The notes under the pieces: generated by a model
What the model was told of the DNA's origin: nothing
The model's input: the letters and a program-made list of their open reading frames with translations, nothing else
Databases searched by the model: none
Translations under genes and position numbers: made by a program
Origin: Limisphaerales bacterium
GTDB lineage: Bacteria > Verrucomicrobiota > Verrucomicrobiia > Limisphaerales > UBA11358
Length of the DNA: 56,279 nt
Assembly: GCA_003134375.1 (NCBI GenBank)
Contig: PLAY01000158.1
Span: 1 to 56,279, forward strand
Direction of reading: 5' to 3'
Part shown: positions 27,023 to 38,884 of the stretch, one piece after another
How the letters are laid out: every line of letters starts with the position of its first letter
Position numbering within the stretch: position 1 is the stretch's first letter

Positions 27023-28648
27023 GTGAGACGGTTTCTAGCCCTTCCGATTGGATTGCTTTTGATGCTCTTGCCGGCGGCAGCCTTCGCCGAGGTTACTCCT
27101 TACCCGCCTTACCCGGGCGTCGTGCCGAGCGAGTCTTACAAGGTGACTGTTAACGGCAAGCCCGTGTTCGTGCATCATTTTCTGACTTACGACCAGTTCA
27201 ATTGGATGGACTATGCCAGCTTCGCCATGACCGGAAAGGTCCATGTTGAGATCACCTCATTCGTCTGCGACCGGAAGTTGCTCACCTGCAATATCAGGCC
27301 ACTCGCCTACGGCATCCAGCCGAAGGTCAGCGGTAATACCGTCAGTTTTGACCTGGACCGCCCGCGTTATCTGGTTCTGTTTTTCAACGATGAGCCGATG
27401 TTTTACAGCACGGGGTTGATGCTGTTTGCCGAACCGCCGGAGCAGAATCCTCCCAAACCCGGCGATACGAACGTGGTCAACATCATGGACTACCACGTTG
27501 ACAACACGGGCAAGAGCCTCGAAACCACTAACATCAATCAGGCCATCAGCGACATCTCCGCCCGGCCCGGGGGCGGCGTGCTCTATTTTCCGCCGGGCGT
27601 CTATCTGACCGGCACCGTGTTCATGAAGAGCAACGTCAAGTTTTACGTGGATGCGGGCGCTGTGATTCGGGGGTCCAGCCGGAATGCGGATTATCCTTCG
27701 GCCCCAACGCCTGCCGGGGGAAGGCCGCTCAGGGCTTTCTTTATCTTCGACCATGTCGAGAATGCCGGCCTGATGGGGCGGGGCACCATTGACATGGAGG
27801 GCTACCCGTGGTTGTGGCATGACTTCCAACCCGACACTGCGGACGGACACGCCCGGGACGCGGATGGAAAAGTGTTGGACCCGCATGGCACCGGAATCCG
27901 GGGCTATGTGGTCAACAACTGCCGCAACATTTCCTTCTCGGACCTGTTGCTCCTCCGATCCGCCTATTGGACCGTGTTCGTCATCGGCACCGACAATTTC
28001 ACCACCCGCAACCTCAAGATCGTCAACCGCAAGCAGCAGTATCATGACGACGATTACGACTTCAGCGCCAGCAGCCATATCCGGATTGAAGACGGGTTTG
28101 CCATGTCCATGGACGACACCTGGGCTTTTTACCGCGGCACCGACCCCAAGACGGGCGAGGCCCGGGGCATCGAGGATTTTGTCGTGAAAGGATTTGTGAA
28201 TTACACCTACACCGCCGGCCTGGCCATCGGATATGGCGGCGCGCCGGCGGTCAAGCACCTGCGCTTCGAGGACGTGAACTTCATTGCCAACCACAACAAG
28301 TTCGCCATCTGGATTCAACTGTCGCCGGCGTATTTCAGGGGGCGGGGATATTCCTCGGGCGCCAAGTTCAGCCGCAATGCGCCGATGGACGATTTCCGGT
28401 TTGTGAACTGCACGTTCGAGAACGACGGCGGGCAGGTCTATATTGACGGCGGCGAAAATCCGTTGACGAACTTTGTTTTTGAGAACTGCGTTTTCTACAA
28501 GACCACCAAGCCCAGCCTGATGATGGGGCAGCAGGTCGCGCCGGTCCGGTTCAAGAACGTCAAGATCAACGGAGCCGTGATGCGAAACGCCAAACAGTTG
28601 GAGCGTGCTGGATTCGATCTCTCCGTCCCCGTCAAGTTCGAGCGGTGA
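27023..28648 (+). CDS. Secreted right-handed beta-helix protein, GH28/pectin-degrading-like
   Basis: Signal peptide (V/M)RRFLALPIGLLLMLLPAAAFA from GTG 27023; 'INQAISDISARPGGGVLYFPPGVYLTGTVFMKSNVKFYVDAGAVIRGS' typical of GH28-like proteins. Confidence 0.7.
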   Translation: MRRFLALPIGLLLMLLPAAAFAEVTPYPPYPGVVPSESYKVTVNGKPVFVHHFLTYDQFNWMDYASFAMTGKVHVEITSFVCDRKLLTCNIRPLAYGIQPKVSGNTVSFDLDRPRYLVLFFNDEPMFYSTGLMLFAEPPEQNPPKPGDTNVVNIMDYHVDNTGKSLETTNINQAISDISARPGGGVLYFPPGVYLTGTVFMKSNVKFYVDAGAVIRGSSRNADYPSAPTPAGGRPLRAFFIFDHVENAGLMGRGTIDMEGYPWLWHDFQPDTADGHARDADGKVLDPHGTGIRGYVVNNCRNISFSDLLLLRSAYWTVFVIGTDNFTTRNLKIVNRKQQYHDDDYDFSASSHIRIEDGFAMSMDDTWAFYRGTDPKTGEARGIEDFVVKGFVNYTYTAGLAIGYGGAPAVKHLRFEDVNFIANHNKFAIWIQLSPAYFRGRGYSSGAKFSRNAPMDDFRFVNCTFENDGGQVYIDGGENPLTNFVFENCVFYKTTKPSLMMGQQVAPVRFKNVKINGAVMRNAKQLERAGFDLSVPVKFER

Positions 28649-28654
28649 GATGCC

Positions 28655-30145
28655 TTACGGCAAGTCCGTGTTTCCCATTAAATACCGGTCGCACTCCCTC
28701 GCGGCTCCCCTGCCCTCGTTGAAGGCCCATACGACGAGGCTCTGGCCGCGACGGCAGTCGCCGCAGGCAAACACATTCTTGAGGTTCGTTGCGTATTTCT
28801 CGAACTCAGCCTTTACATTCGTGCGCGGGTCGCGTTCGAGCTTGAGCGCGGCGAGCAACGGTTGCTCCGGTCCAAGAAAGCCCATCGCCAGCAGCACCAG
28901 TTGCGCGGGCAAAACCTTTTCCGTGCCGGGCACATTCTTCGGAATGAACTGGCCCTTGTCGTTTTTCTCCCATTTCACCTGCACGGTGTGGACGGCTTTC
29001 ACCTGGTCCCGCATTGCAGGATCGCCTTCAAACTTCGTCGCGGTGGTGAGATAAACGCGCGGGTCGGCGCCGAATTTCGCGGCGGCTTCCTCCTGGCCGT
29101 AGTCCATTTTGTAAACCTTGGGCCATTCGGGCCACGGGTTGTCCATTGCGCGCTCCTCCGGCGGCTTGGGCAAAATCTCCACCTGTACCAGGCTTGCGCA
29201 GCCATGACGCATTGAAGTACCGACGCAATCCGTCCCGGTGTCGCCGCCGCCGATGACGATGACGTCCTTGCCGGCGGCGGAAATGAAACTGCCGTTCTTT
29301 TTGCCGTCGAGAACGCTCTTCGTGTTCGCGGTGAGAAATTCCATCGCAAAGTGAACGCCCTTGAGCTGGCGGCCTTCAATCGGCAAATCGCGCGGCTTGG
29401 TGGCGCCGGTCGCGAGGACCACGGCGTCGAATTCCTTGAGCAGTTTTTCCGCCGGATAATTGCCGCCCACGTCGGTGTTGCAGACGAACCGGATGCCTTC
29501 GGCTTCGAGCTGTTTGATACGGCGCATCACGACCTGTTCCTTGTCGAGCTTCATGTTGGGGATGCCATACATCAGCAAGCCACCCGGTCGGTCGGCGCGC
29601 TCGAAAACGGTGACGGTGTGGCCGGCCTTGTTCAATTGCGCGGCGGCGCAGAGTCCAGCCGGGCCGGAGCCGACCACGGCCACCTTTTTGCCGGTGCGCT
29701 GTCCGGGCGACACGGCGGTGACCCAGCCTTCGTCCCAGCCGCGGTCAATGATGGCGCACTCGATGCTTTTGATGGTGACGGGCGGGGCGTTGATGCCGAG
29801 CACGCACGAGCCTTCGCACGGCGCGGGGCAGACGCGGCCGGTGAATTCGGGGAAATTATTCGTCTTGTGCAGCCGTTCGAGCGCCTCCTTCCACAGGCCG
29901 CGATAGATGAGGTCGTTCCATTCCGGAATGAGGTTGTGAATGGGGCAGCCGCTGGCCATGCCGCTGAGGAGCGTACCGGTGTGGCAGAAGGGAGTGCCGC
30001 AGTCCATACAGCGCGCGCCCTGTTTGCGCAGGCCGGCCTCCGGCAGGTGCAGGTGAAATTCCTTCCAGTCCGCAATGCGCCCCGCCGCCGGGCGATCCGC
30101 CGGCACCTCGCGCAAATACTCGATGAATCCTGTGGGTTTGCCCAT
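28655..30145 (-). CDS. gltD: Glutamate synthase small subunit
   Basis: '[20 protein letters not shown]...', '[14 protein letters not shown]', '[48 protein letters not shown]'. Confidence 0.95.
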   Translation of the reverse strand: MGKPTGFIEYLREVPADRPAAGRIADWKEFHLHLPEAGLRKQGARCMDCGTPFCHTGTLLSGMASGCPIHNLIPEWNDLIYRGLWKEALERLHKTNNFPEFTGRVCPAPCEGSCVLGINAPPVTIKSIECAIIDRGWDEGWVTAVSPGQRTGKKVAVVGSGPAGLCAAAQLNKAGHTVTVFERADRPGGLLMYGIPNMKLDKEQVVMRRIKQLEAEGIRFVCNTDVGGNYPAEKLLKEFDAVVLATGATKPRDLPIEGRQLKGVHFAMEFLTANTKSVLDGKKNGSFISAAGKDVIVIGGGDTGTDCVGTSMRHGCASLVQVEILPKPPEERAMDNPWPEWPKVYKMDYGQEEAAAKFGADPRVYLTTATKFEGDPAMRDQVKAVHTVQVKWEKNDKGQFIPKNVPGTEKVLPAQLVLLAMGFLGPEQPLLAALKLERDPRTNVKAEFEKYATNLKNVFACGDCRRGQSLVVWAFNEGRGAARECDRYLMGNTDLP

Positions 30146-30166
30146 GGTCAGTTGATAGGTTGAAAC

Positions 30167-30250
30167 CGATTAAACGCAGAGACGCGGAGAACGCGGAGGT
30201 GCGCAGAGAAGAATTTGAAAATAATCCCCATGTTACTCTGTGCGCTCCGC
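30167..30250. repeat. GCAGAG-type palindromic repeat, left flank of the GxxExxY gene
   Basis: 'AACGCAGAGACGCGGAGAACGCGGAGGTGCGCAGAGAAG...'. Confidence 0.75.
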
Positions 30251-30279
30251 ATCTTCGCGTCAAAATTTTTCATAGAATA

Positions 30280-30699
30280 TCAAAGGCTGAACGAACCAGG
30301 CTCAGGCGGTGGCATCTGCAAACCGTTAACCACCCGTGAAATCCCATCTTTCAATACCAGCGAGTGAAAGTTGATGATCAAGCCGAGCCGCAGATTCGAC
30401 AGCCGCAGATAGCTCAAGAGCTTCGCGCCGTCGAGTGCAATCACTTCTTCTTTCGCCTTCAAATCAACAATCACTTTGTCCTCAACGATCAAATCCAACC
30501 GGAGCGGCACACCGAGTTTCACGCCCTTATAATGGATGGGCAAGAACTTCTGCCGCTCGAAGCGGATGCCGCGCAACGACAACTCATGGCACAACGCTTC
30601 CTCATAAACCTGCTCCACCAAACCCGGCCCGAAATACTTATGCACTTCAATTGCCGCGCCGATGATGCGCTCCGAAATCTCATTTTCGTGCAAACCCAT
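30280..30699 (-). CDS. GxxExxY family protein (PD-(D/E)XK nuclease-like)
   Basis: 'IIGAAIEVHKYFGPGLVEQVYEEALCHELSLRGIRFERQKFLPIHYKGVKLGVPLRLDLIVEDKVIVDLKA'. Confidence 0.88.
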   Translation of the reverse strand: MGLHENEISERIIGAAIEVHKYFGPGLVEQVYEEALCHELSLRGIRFERQKFLPIHYKGVKLGVPLRLDLIVEDKVIVDLKAKEEVIALDGAKLLSYLRLSNLRLGLIINFHSLVLKDGISRVVNGLQMPPPEPGSFSL

Positions 30700-30717
30700 A
30701 TTCCCTCTCCCTTTTTT

Positions 30718-30872
30718 TCAACACAGAGACGCAGAGAACGCGGAGGCACGCTGAGAAGAAATTAAAATAATCTCTGCGTTTCTGCACGCTTTTCGCACCT
30801 TTGCATTAAAGTTCTGCATAAAAATTCAAAACTCTGCGTCTTCTCTGCGTCCTCCGCGCCTCTGCGTTAAAT
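30718..30872. repeat. GCAGAG-type palindromic repeat, right flank of the GxxExxY gene
   Basis: 'CACAGAGACGCAGAGAACGCGGAGGCACGCTGAGAAG...CTCTGCGTCCTCCGCGCCTCTGCGTTAA'. Confidence 0.8.
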
Positions 30873-30874
30873 TT

Positions 30875-33800
30875 TCAGCCTCCGCCGACGCGCGCGACGT
30901 CGCGGACGTTTTCCTCGAACGCGGCCATGACGGCTTCGTCGCCAGTCAGGCCCTGTTCCTGCACCTTTTTCATGGATTCCAGCACGCGCTGGTAGTCCTT
31001 CGGCATGACCTTGACGAATTTCGGCACAAGCTGCCGCCAGTCCGCCAGCACCTTCGTGGCGCGTTCGCTCTTCGTGTAAGCCTGGTGGCGCTGGATCAAT
31101 TTCCAGATCATCCCGATCTCGTCGGCGTCCTTTAATTTTTCGAGGCTGACCATTTCCTGGTTGCAATGCGCCGGGAAATCGCCGGCTTCATCGAGCACGT
31201 AGGCGATGCCGCCGCTCATGCCCGCGGCGAAGTTGCGTCCGGTCCGGCCCAAAACAATCACGCGCCCGCCGGTCATGTATTCGCAACCGTGGTCGCCGAT
31301 GGCCTCGACGACCGCATTTACGCCGCTGTTGCGCACGCCGAAACGTTCGCCCGCCATGCCGCATACGAAGGCCTCGCCGCTCGTGGCTCCATAGAATGCC
31401 ACGTTGCCGATGATGATGTTTTCCCCGGCGACAAACGTCGAACCTTTCGAGGGATAAACAATGATTTTGCCGCCGCTGAGGCCCTTGCCCAGATAATCGT
31501 TCGCGTCACCTTCGAGTTCGAGCGTCATGCCTTTGGGAATAAACGCGCCGAAGCTCTGGCCCGCGCTGCCGGTGAATTTGAGATTGATCGTGTCCTCCGG
31601 GAGGCCGTTTGGGCCCCACTTCTTCGTCACCTCGCTGCCGGTGATGGTGCCGACGACGCGGTTGACGTTGCGGATGGGCAGGTCGGCGTGGACGCGCTCG
31701 CCGCGTTCGATGGCCGGCTCGCAGATGTCCAGCAACCGCGTTACGTCGAGCGACTTATTAATGCCGTGATCCTGGTCAATCTGCCGGTAGCGGATGACCT
31801 CCGGCCAGACATCCGGCCGTTGCAAAATGCTCGTGAAGTCGAGGCCCTTTGCCTTCCAATGCTCGATGGCCTTCCGTGGAGCCAGCTTGTCCGTGCGACC
31901 AATCATTTCGTTTATGGTCCGGAAGCCGAGTTTGGCCATGATCTCGCGCAATTCGCCGGCGATGAACCGCATGAAATTGACCACGTGGTCGGGGCTGCCC
32001 GTGAAGAATTTGCGGAGCTGCGGGTCCTGGGTGGCCACGCCCACCGGGCAGGTGTTCAAATGGCACACGCGCATCATCAGGCAGCCCAGCGTGACGAGCG
32101 GCGCGGTGGCAAAACCAAATTCTTCCGCCCCAAGCAGCGCGGCGATCGCCACGTCGCGGCCCGTCTTGAGCTGGCCGTCGGCCTCGACATAAATGCGGCT
32201 GCGGAGATTGTTGAGCACGAGTGTCTGGTGCGTCTCGGCCAGGCCAAGCTCCCAGGGAATGCCCGAATGCTTGATGGAAGAGAGGGGGGACGCACCCGTG
32301 CCGCCGTCATGGCCGCTGATGAGCACCACGTCGGCGTGTGCCTTGGCGACGCCAGCGGCGACGGTGCCCACGCCAACCTCCGCGACCAGCTTCACGCTCA
32401 CCCGCGCGTTGCGGTTCGCGTTCTTCAGGTCGTGAATCAACTGGGCGAGGTCTTCAATGGAATAAATATCATGGTGCGGCGGCGGCGAAATCAGGCCGAC
32501 GCCCGGCGTGGTGAGCCGCGTTTTGGCGATCCACGGATAAACCTTGCGGCCGGGCAGTTCGCCGCCTTCGCCCGGCTTCGCGCCCTGGGCCATCTTGATC
32601 TGAAGCTCCTTCGCGTTGATGAGATAATTACTCGTCACGCCGAAGCGGCCCGAGGCGACCTGCTTGATGGCGCTGTTCTTCGAGTCACCGCGCTCGTTCG
32701 TCCAAGTGTAGCGTTCCGGGTCTTCGCCGCCCTCGCCGGTGTTGCTTTTGCCACCGATGCGGTTCATGGCAATAGCGAGCGTCTCGTGCGTTTCCTGGCT
32801 GATCGAGCCGTAGCTCATCGCGCCGGTCTTGAACCGTTTCACAATTTCCTCGACCGGTTCAACTTCTTCAATGGGCACGGATTTTTCCGCCCAGTTGAAT
32901 TCGAGCAGTCCGCGGAGCGTGCAGAGGTTTTGCGCCTGGTTGTTGATCAGCGCGGAATATTCCTTGAACCGCTCGTAGCTGCCGAGGCGGCAGGCGAGCT
33001 GCAGCTTGTGGATGGACTGCGGGTTGAACAGGTGAAATTCACCATCGTCGCGCCATTGATACTGGCCGCCGGTGTCCAGTGCCACGTTGTTGACCGGGCG
33101 ATCAGAAAACGCCTGACGATGACGGGCCAGCGCCTCTTCAGTCAGCACGTCCATACCGACGCCTTCGACGCGCGACACCGTCCAGGTGAAATAGTGGTCA
33201 ATGACGTTGTGATTCAGGCCGATGGCCTCAAAAATCTGCGCGCCGCGATAGCTCTGGATGGTCGAGATGCCCATTTTGGCCATCGTTTTTACGACGCCCT
33301 TGACGACGCCTTTGATGTATTTCTTGACGGCGGTCTTGTGGTCGAGGCCGGGCAGCAGGCCTTCGTGGATCAGGTCGTCGAGCGAGTCGTACGCGAGGTA
33401 GGGATTGATGGCGCTGCAACCGTAGCCGATGAGCAGCGCAAAATGGTGGACCTCGCGCGGCTCGCCCGATTCAAGCACCAGCCCGACGCGCGTGCGCGTG
33501 CCTTGCCGGATGAGATGATGATGCAAACCGGACAAGGCGAGCAGGGCGGGGATCGGGGCGTTTTCGGCGCTGAGACCACGGTCGGAAAGGATGATGATGT
33601 TCGAGCCTCCGGCAATTGCCTTGTCGGTGGCGGCGAACAACTGGTCGAGCGCGCCTTCCAATCCTTTCACGCCTTCCGCCGCCTTGAATAATATCGGCAG
33701 CGTGACCGCCTTGAAACCGGTGCGGTCCACGTGGCGGAGCTTTTCGAGGTCCTCGTTGGTGAGGAGGGGATGCTCCAGTTTGATCATGCGGCAGCTTTCG

Positions 33801-35515
33801 GGTGTGGGCTTGAGCAGATTGCCCTCCGCGCCGACCATCGTTTCCGTGGAGGTGATGATTTCCTCGCGGATGGGATCAATCGGCGGGTTGGTGACCTGCG
33901 CGAAAAGCTGCTTGAAATAGTTGTAAAGCAGTTGCGGCTTGTTCGAGAGCACCGCGAGCGGCGTGTCTGTGCCCATCGAGCCGAGCGGTTGCACGCCGTC
34001 GCTGGCCATGGGGCCCAGGATGAACCGCAAATCCTCAAACGTATAACCGAACGCCTGCTGACGCTGGAACACAGTTTTGTGATCCGGTTCGTGAACGTGC
34101 GGCGGCTCGGGCAAATCTTCCAGCAGCACGTGGTTCTTATCCAACCAGATTTGATACGGATGCTCGCGGGCGACTTTTGCCTTAAGTTCCTCGTCCGCCA
34201 CGATGCGGCCCAGTTCGGTGTCAATCAGGAACATCCGGCCGGGTTGCAGGCGGCCTTTCTGGACGATCATTTCCGGCGGCAGATCGAGCACGCCGACTTC
34301 GCTGGCCATGATCACCCGGTCGTCCTTCGTCACATAGTAACGCGAAGGCCGCAGTCCGTTGCGGTCCAGGGTCGCGCCAATGCGCACGCCGTCGGTGAAC
34401 GCGATGGAGGCGGGGCCATCCCACGGCTCCTGCAGGCAGGAATGATATTCGTAGAACGCCCGTTTTTCCGCATCCATGCTCTCGTGCCGTTCCCACGGCT
34501 CGGGAATCATCATCATTATGGCATGCGGCAGGGGCCGTCCGGAGAGCGCGAGAAATTCCAGCGCGTTGTCAAACATGGCCGAGTCGCTGCCGTCCTCGTT
34601 GATGACCGGCAGCAGTTTCTTGAGATCGTCGCCGAACAAATCGGACGCAAACAGCGACTGGCGGGCGTGCATCCAGCTGATGTTGCCGCGCAAGGTGTTG
34701 ATTTCGCCGTTGTGCGCCACATAACGGTAGGGATGCGCGCGTTCCCAAGTGGGAAACGTGTTCGTGCTGAAACGCGAATGCACGAGGCACAGCGCACTGG
34801 CCAGTGACGAATCCGTTAGGTCGGGGTAGTACCGTTCCACCTGTTCCGGCATCAGCATGCCTTTATAAATCATCGTTTTGGCGGACAGGCTGCAGACGTA
34901 AAATTTGTCACCGCCCCGGATGCCCGAAGCGCGTATGCCCCGTCTCGCCAGTTTGCGGATGACGTAGAGCTTGCGCTCGAATGCCAGGTCGTCGGCCAGG
35001 CCGTCGGGCCGCGCGATGAACACCTGTCGCACGATGGGCTCGGACGCGATGGCGGTCTGGCCGAGCGAACTGTGTTCGGTGGGCACGGTCCGCCAGCCGA
35101 GCAGACGCAGACCTTCCGTGACGACAATTTCCTCAAACAGCACCTCGCACTTGTAGCGCTCCGCGGGATGGGATGGGAGAAAGACCATGCCGACGCCGTA
35201 TTCGCCCGGTCCGGGCAGGGCAATCTTCACTTCGCGGCACGCCTCCTCCAGGAACGCGTGGGGCACCTGCATTAGAACGCCCGCCCCGTCGCCGGTGTTC
35301 GCCTCGGAACCACATGCGCCGCGATGCTGGAGGTTGCGCAACACCTGGAGCGCCTGCTGGACGATGGTGTGCGATTTTTTGCCCTTGATGTTGACCACAA
35401 AGCCCACACCGCACGCATCATGCTCGAAGCGTGGATCGTAAAGCCCCTGTTTCGGCGGCGCGACGGCTTGCACCCGCGCCCGGTTGTTGAGTCGCTGTGT
35501 TGTTTTACTGGTCAT
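30875..35515 (-). CDS. gltB: Glutamate synthase large subunit
   Basis: Full GATase ('[25 protein letters not shown]'), FMN ('[15 protein letters not shown]', '[19 protein letters not shown]') and GXGXG domains in one polypeptide. Start at MTSKTTQ (35515). Confidence 0.96.
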   Translation of the reverse strand: MTSKTTQRLNNRARVQAVAPPKQGLYDPRFEHDACGVGFVVNIKGKKSHTIVQQALQVLRNLQHRGACGSEANTGDGAGVLMQVPHAFLEEACREVKIALPGPGEYGVGMVFLPSHPAERYKCEVLFEEIVVTEGLRLLGWRTVPTEHSSLGQTAIASEPIVRQVFIARPDGLADDLAFERKLYVIRKLARRGIRASGIRGGDKFYVCSLSAKTMIYKGMLMPEQVERYYPDLTDSSLASALCLVHSRFSTNTFPTWERAHPYRYVAHNGEINTLRGNISWMHARQSLFASDLFGDDLKKLLPVINEDGSDSAMFDNALEFLALSGRPLPHAIMMMIPEPWERHESMDAEKRAFYEYHSCLQEPWDGPASIAFTDGVRIGATLDRNGLRPSRYYVTKDDRVIMASEVGVLDLPPEMIVQKGRLQPGRMFLIDTELGRIVADEELKAKVAREHPYQIWLDKNHVLLEDLPEPPHVHEPDHKTVFQRQQAFGYTFEDLRFILGPMASDGVQPLGSMGTDTPLAVLSNKPQLLYNYFKQLFAQVTNPPIDPIREEIITSTETMVGAEGNLLKPTPESCRMIKLEHPLLTNEDLEKLRHVDRTGFKAVTLPILFKAAEGVKGLEGALDQLFAATDKAIAGGSNIIILSDRGLSAENAPIPALLALSGLHHHLIRQGTRTRVGLVLESGEPREVHHFALLIGYGCSAINPYLAYDSLDDLIHEGLLPGLDHKTAVKKYIKGVVKGVVKTMAKMGISTIQSYRGAQIFEAIGLNHNVIDHYFTWTVSRVEGVGMDVLTEEALARHRQAFSDRPVNNVALDTGGQYQWRDDGEFHLFNPQSIHKLQLACRLGSYERFKEYSALINNQAQNLCTLRGLLEFNWAEKSVPIEEVEPVEEIVKRFKTGAMSYGSISQETHETLAIAMNRIGGKSNTGEGGEDPERYTWTNERGDSKNSAIKQVASGRFGVTSNYLINAKELQIKMAQGAKPGEGGELPGRKVYPWIAKTRLTTPGVGLISPPPHHDIYSIEDLAQLIHDLKNANRNARVSVKLVAEVGVGTVAAGVAKAHADVVLISGHDGGTGASPLSSIKHSGIPWELGLAETHQTLVLNNLRSRIYVEADGQLKTGRDVAIAALLGAEEFGFATAPLVTLGCLMMRVCHLNTCPVGVATQDPQLRKFFTGSPDHVVNFMRFIAGELREIMAKLGFRTINEMIGRTDKLAPRKAIEHWKAKGLDFTSILQRPDVWPEVIRYRQIDQDHGINKSLDVTRLLDICEPAIERGERVHADLPIRNVNRVVGTITGSEVTKKWGPNGLPEDTINLKFTGSAGQSFGAFIPKGMTLELEGDANDYLGKGLSGGKIIVYPSKGSTFVAGENIIIGNVAFYGATSGEAFVCGMAGERFGVRNSGVNAVVEAIGDHGCEYMTGGRVIVLGRTGRNFAAGMSGGIAYVLDEAGDFPAHCNQEMVSLEKLKDADEIGMIWKLIQRHQAYTKSERATKVLADWRQLVPKFVKVMPKDYQRVLESMKKVQEQGLTGDEAVMAAFEENVRDVARVGGG

Positions 35516-35663
35516 TTCCTGGCGATTATTGTCGCCTTTTGTTCTCTTATCTTTGACATAAATTAAGCTGTTTCGCAATTAAATGTTTTCAGAACGGCGC
35601 GGGAGAAAAGAATTTTAACCACGGATGGACACAGATGCACACGGATGAACCGGGGCACAATTC

Positions 35664-35740
35664 CTGGGAGCGCTGGCGTCTCGCCGGCGAGTTCCGGCTT
35701 TCGGCTCCCGACTGGCCGGCAGGACGCCGGCGCTCCCAGG
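35664..35740. repeat. CTGGGAGCG...CGCTCCCAG palindromic element
   Basis: CTGGGAGCGCTGGCGTCTCGCCGGCGAG...CTGGCCGGCAGGACGCCGGCGCTCCCAGG; related at 51842-51917, 6304-6361, 6624-6681. Confidence 0.85.
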
Positions 35741-35984
35741 GGGTTTATGGAAAGGGCGAGCGTGAATCTAATTTCACTGAAAACTTCGAGGAATCTCAAA
35801 AGGCCAAAAATAATCTGTTACCTTTCCGCGGCGGCGTAGATGTATAAATGAAACCATGAATGACGACCTGACCCTGCTGCGGGAATATCGAGATGTTGGT
35901 TGTTGAAAAACTCAGTAGCTTTCTCTTCTGACGCACTTCGCAAACCATTTTACACATCACCCGGCAATTGTATAATGTCCTTCT

Positions 35985-37070
35985 GTGAATTCAGAAAAGC
36001 GCACGCGCGTCGTCGTCGGCATGAGCGGGGGGGTGGACTCCTCCACGGCGGCGGCGCTGCTGGTCGAGCAGGGCTATGATGTCATCGGCGTCACGCTCAA
36101 GCTGTGGAAGCACGACTGCCTTTCGCCCGACGAGGACGTGTTCAAGTGCTGCGGGTCCCGGGCGGCGGCCGACGTGCGCGCGGTGTGCGACCACTTGGGC
36201 ATCCCATTTCACATGATTGACGATGCGGAGGAATTTCAAAAGGAGGTCATCGGCCGTTTTGCCGCCGAATACCGGGCCGGACGCACGCCCAACCCATGCA
36301 TCCTGTGCAACGAACATCTGAAGTTCGGCACGCTGTTGCAGCGCGCGGACCAGTTCGGTGCACAATACGTCGCCACGGGCCATTACGCGCGATTGGAACG
36401 CGCCGACGGGCGGACGTTGCTCAGGCGCGGACGCGACCCGCGCAAGGACCAGAGCTACTTTTTGTTTTCGCTCCGGCAGGACCAACTGGCCCGCGCGTTG
36501 TTCCCGGTGGGTGACCAGACCAAGAGCGACACGCGCACGGCCGCACGCCAACGCCAGCTCAAAACCGCCGAGAAAAAGGAAAGTATGGAGATTTGTTTCG
36601 TGCCGGACAACGATTACGGCGGCTTTCTCCAGCAGGCCAACCTGGTTCAAAAGCATCGCGGCGAAATCGTGGATTTGCACGGGCGCATCCTCGGTCATCA
36701 CGATGGCATCGAATTTTACACCATCGGCCAGCGGAAGGGCCTGGGCATCACCACGCCCAAGCCGGTTTACGTCGTCGAACTGGATGCTGCGAACAACCGT
36801 GTCGTTGTCGGCGCCGACTCGGCGCTCGACCGCGATGAATTCACCGTGGACGGCTGCAACTGGATTCCGTTCGACCATTTGACGGAGCCAATCGAAGTCA
36901 CAACCAAGATTCGTTACAACCATCCCGGCACACCGGCGACGGTGACGCCGCAAGGTAACGGGAGCGCGAAGGTGAAACTGCACTTGGCGCAACGCGCCAT
37001 CACGCCCGGCCAGGCGGCGGTGTTTTATCAGGACGATCTGGTGGTCGGCGGCGGATGGATTACGCGGTAA
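35985..37070 (+). CDS. mnmA: tRNA-specific 2-thiouridylase
   Basis: 'VVVGMSGGVDSSTAAALLVEQGYDVIGVTLKLW', 'TPNPCILCNEHLKFG', 'YVATGHYARL', 'RDPRKDQSYFLF'. Confidence 0.95.
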   Translation: MNSEKRTRVVVGMSGGVDSSTAAALLVEQGYDVIGVTLKLWKHDCLSPDEDVFKCCGSRAAADVRAVCDHLGIPFHMIDDAEEFQKEVIGRFAAEYRAGRTPNPCILCNEHLKFGTLLQRADQFGAQYVATGHYARLERADGRTLLRRGRDPRKDQSYFLFSLRQDQLARALFPVGDQTKSDTRTAARQRQLKTAEKKESMEICFVPDNDYGGFLQQANLVQKHRGEIVDLHGRILGHHDGIEFYTIGQRKGLGITTPKPVYVVELDAANNRVVVGADSALDRDEFTVDGCNWIPFDHLTEPIEVTTKIRYNHPGTPATVTPQGNGSAKVKLHLAQRAITPGQAAVFYQDDLVVGGGWITR

Positions 37071-37231
37071 ACCGTTTCCTCTTGCAACATTTTTAAACTT
37101 TGTCGGAGCAGTATCTTTGCAGTCGGACTTTGTTGATTAATGGCAAAAATTCCGCCCTTCAATGGCTGTGAAAACCGGATGCGCCCTACAACCGGGTGGC
37201 TCGTGTGACTTGCACTTGTCATTGCTCTTTT

Positions 37232-37260
37232 TCAAGACAATCCCTGTCTTGAGGGTTTTT
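37232..37260 (+). terminator. Rho-independent-type terminator downstream of mnmA
   Basis: TCAAGACA-ATCCC-TGTCTTGA stem followed by GGGTTTTT. Confidence 0.6.
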
Positions 37261-37456
37261 CGTCAGAACCGGATGGAATGCTGCTTATTGAGGCATGGCG
37301 GTTAAATATAATTACCAATATTCAAGTTCCGCACTGAAAGCATTGGTTTCTGTATCAATTTAGGAGTTTCCCCTGTCCAATAGTTTGCCACCCGTTTCCA
37401 AAAATTTCATGCGCTCCCGCCGTCAGGTTGGCAAGCCTTATGCATAGAGAATCGCT

Positions 37457-38611
37457 GTGATGTACCAAGTGGAAGTATTTATTCGGTCGAGACGTGCCAT
37501 TTTGGGTTCTTTTCTCTTCGCAGTCTTGTTTGCAGTTATGCCGCTTTCAGCCTTCGCAACCGGGAGTGTAACATTGGCGTGGAACGCAAGCACTAATTCA
37601 AGCATCGCGGGTTACAACATTTATTACGGACGGGCCAGCGGCGCCTACACCAACAAGATTTGTGCTGGCAATGCAACAAATGCAACCGTTTCCGTCCTGG
37701 TCGAGGGAACCACCTATTATTTTGCGGCGACAACGTATGCTGCTTCAGGTATGGAAAGTCCGTTCTCAAGCGAGGTGTCCTACCTGGTTCCCATGAATGT
37801 TCCGATTGTGAATCAGCCGCCGACTTTGAATGCGATCAACAACCTGACCATCAACGAAAACGCCGGGCTACAAACTGTCAGTTTGTCCGGCATCACCTCC
37901 GGTGCGACCAATGAAAATCAGACACTTACCGTCACTGCGGCTTCCAGCAACACGGGTTTGATTCCCAAACCGACAGTCAATTACACCAACGTGAACACCA
38001 CCGGCAATTTGACCTTCAGGCCGGTGGTCAACAAAACCGGGACGGCGATCCTCACTGTTACTGTCAAAGAAGTTGGAACGAGCAACACCGTTACCCGCAC
38101 ATTCACCGTGACCGTTGCCAGCACCACTGGCAGAACCAGCCGAGGTCATCTCTCGTTCAGCAAACCATTGACCAACTCTGTGGCCCTGGTTGGTCAGACC
38201 AAAACCCTCAGCGTAACAGCCACCGGAACCGGTGCTTTGAAATACCAATGGCAATTCAATAGCACCAATCTGCCTTCGGCGGTCAGCTCGGTGTTAACGC
38301 TAAGCAAAGTTACCACAAATCAAGCGGGCACATATTCGGTGATGGTGTACAACAGCACGGGTTCGACCACCAGCACAGCCACATTGACCGTCTATGCCAC
38401 GGCGGCGGCCACCCTGGCATCAACAACCCATGTCGACGGCCAGTATGCTTTGATCGTTGCGGGTGTGCCCGGGTATAATTATGTAGTTCAAGCCTCCACC
38501 GACTTGGTTAATTGGGTTCCGGTACAGACCAATACCGCTCCGTTCACCTTCGTGGATACCAACGCGAGCCAATTCGGCCAGCGATTCTACCGCTCGGTTT
38601 ATTTTCCGTAA
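37457..38611 (+). CDS. Secreted FN3/Ig-like domain protein (paralog 1)
   Basis: Signal peptide; 'VTLAWNASTNSSIAGYNIYYGRASGAYTNK' FN3; 'LVGQTKTLSVTATGTGALKYQWQFNSTNL' Ig-like. Confidence 0.75.
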   Translation: MMYQVEVFIRSRRAILGSFLFAVLFAVMPLSAFATGSVTLAWNASTNSSIAGYNIYYGRASGAYTNKICAGNATNATVSVLVEGTTYYFAATTYAASGMESPFSSEVSYLVPMNVPIVNQPPTLNAINNLTINENAGLQTVSLSGITSGATNENQTLTVTAASSNTGLIPKPTVNYTNVNTTGNLTFRPVVNKTGTAILTVTVKEVGTSNTVTRTFTVTVASTTGRTSRGHLSFSKPLTNSVALVGQTKTLSVTATGTGALKYQWQFNSTNLPSAVSSVLTLSKVTTNQAGTYSVMVYNSTGSTTSTATLTVYATAAATLASTTHVDGQYALIVAGVPGYNYVVQASTDLVNWVPVQTNTAPFTFVDTNASQFGQRFYRSVYFP

Positions 38612-38884
38612 TTCACGGTTTCAGGCCGTCCCTTCGCCGCCGCCAAACCGGTTGTCCCGGCGCCAATGCTGGAGGCGCGAACACCCGTTGGCCCCGGAAT
38701 TCGATCGCGTATGACCGGGGCGACCTCGTGTGTTGGTGGTGATGCCCGGATGCGCCCGGTAAATGGTTTGTGAATAAGTGGCATTTGCGGCGTTGCCAGA
38801 CACCGGATAGTCTTCCGATTCTCCTTTTGGAAGTTTAAAAGAAGACCGGCGCTGGACAGAAATAAAAGCGCTCAACTGATTTAA

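Noticed and set aside
31166-33691. 841 aa plus-strand ORF antisense to gltB
   Set aside because: Shadow of the well-supported gltB coding strand.
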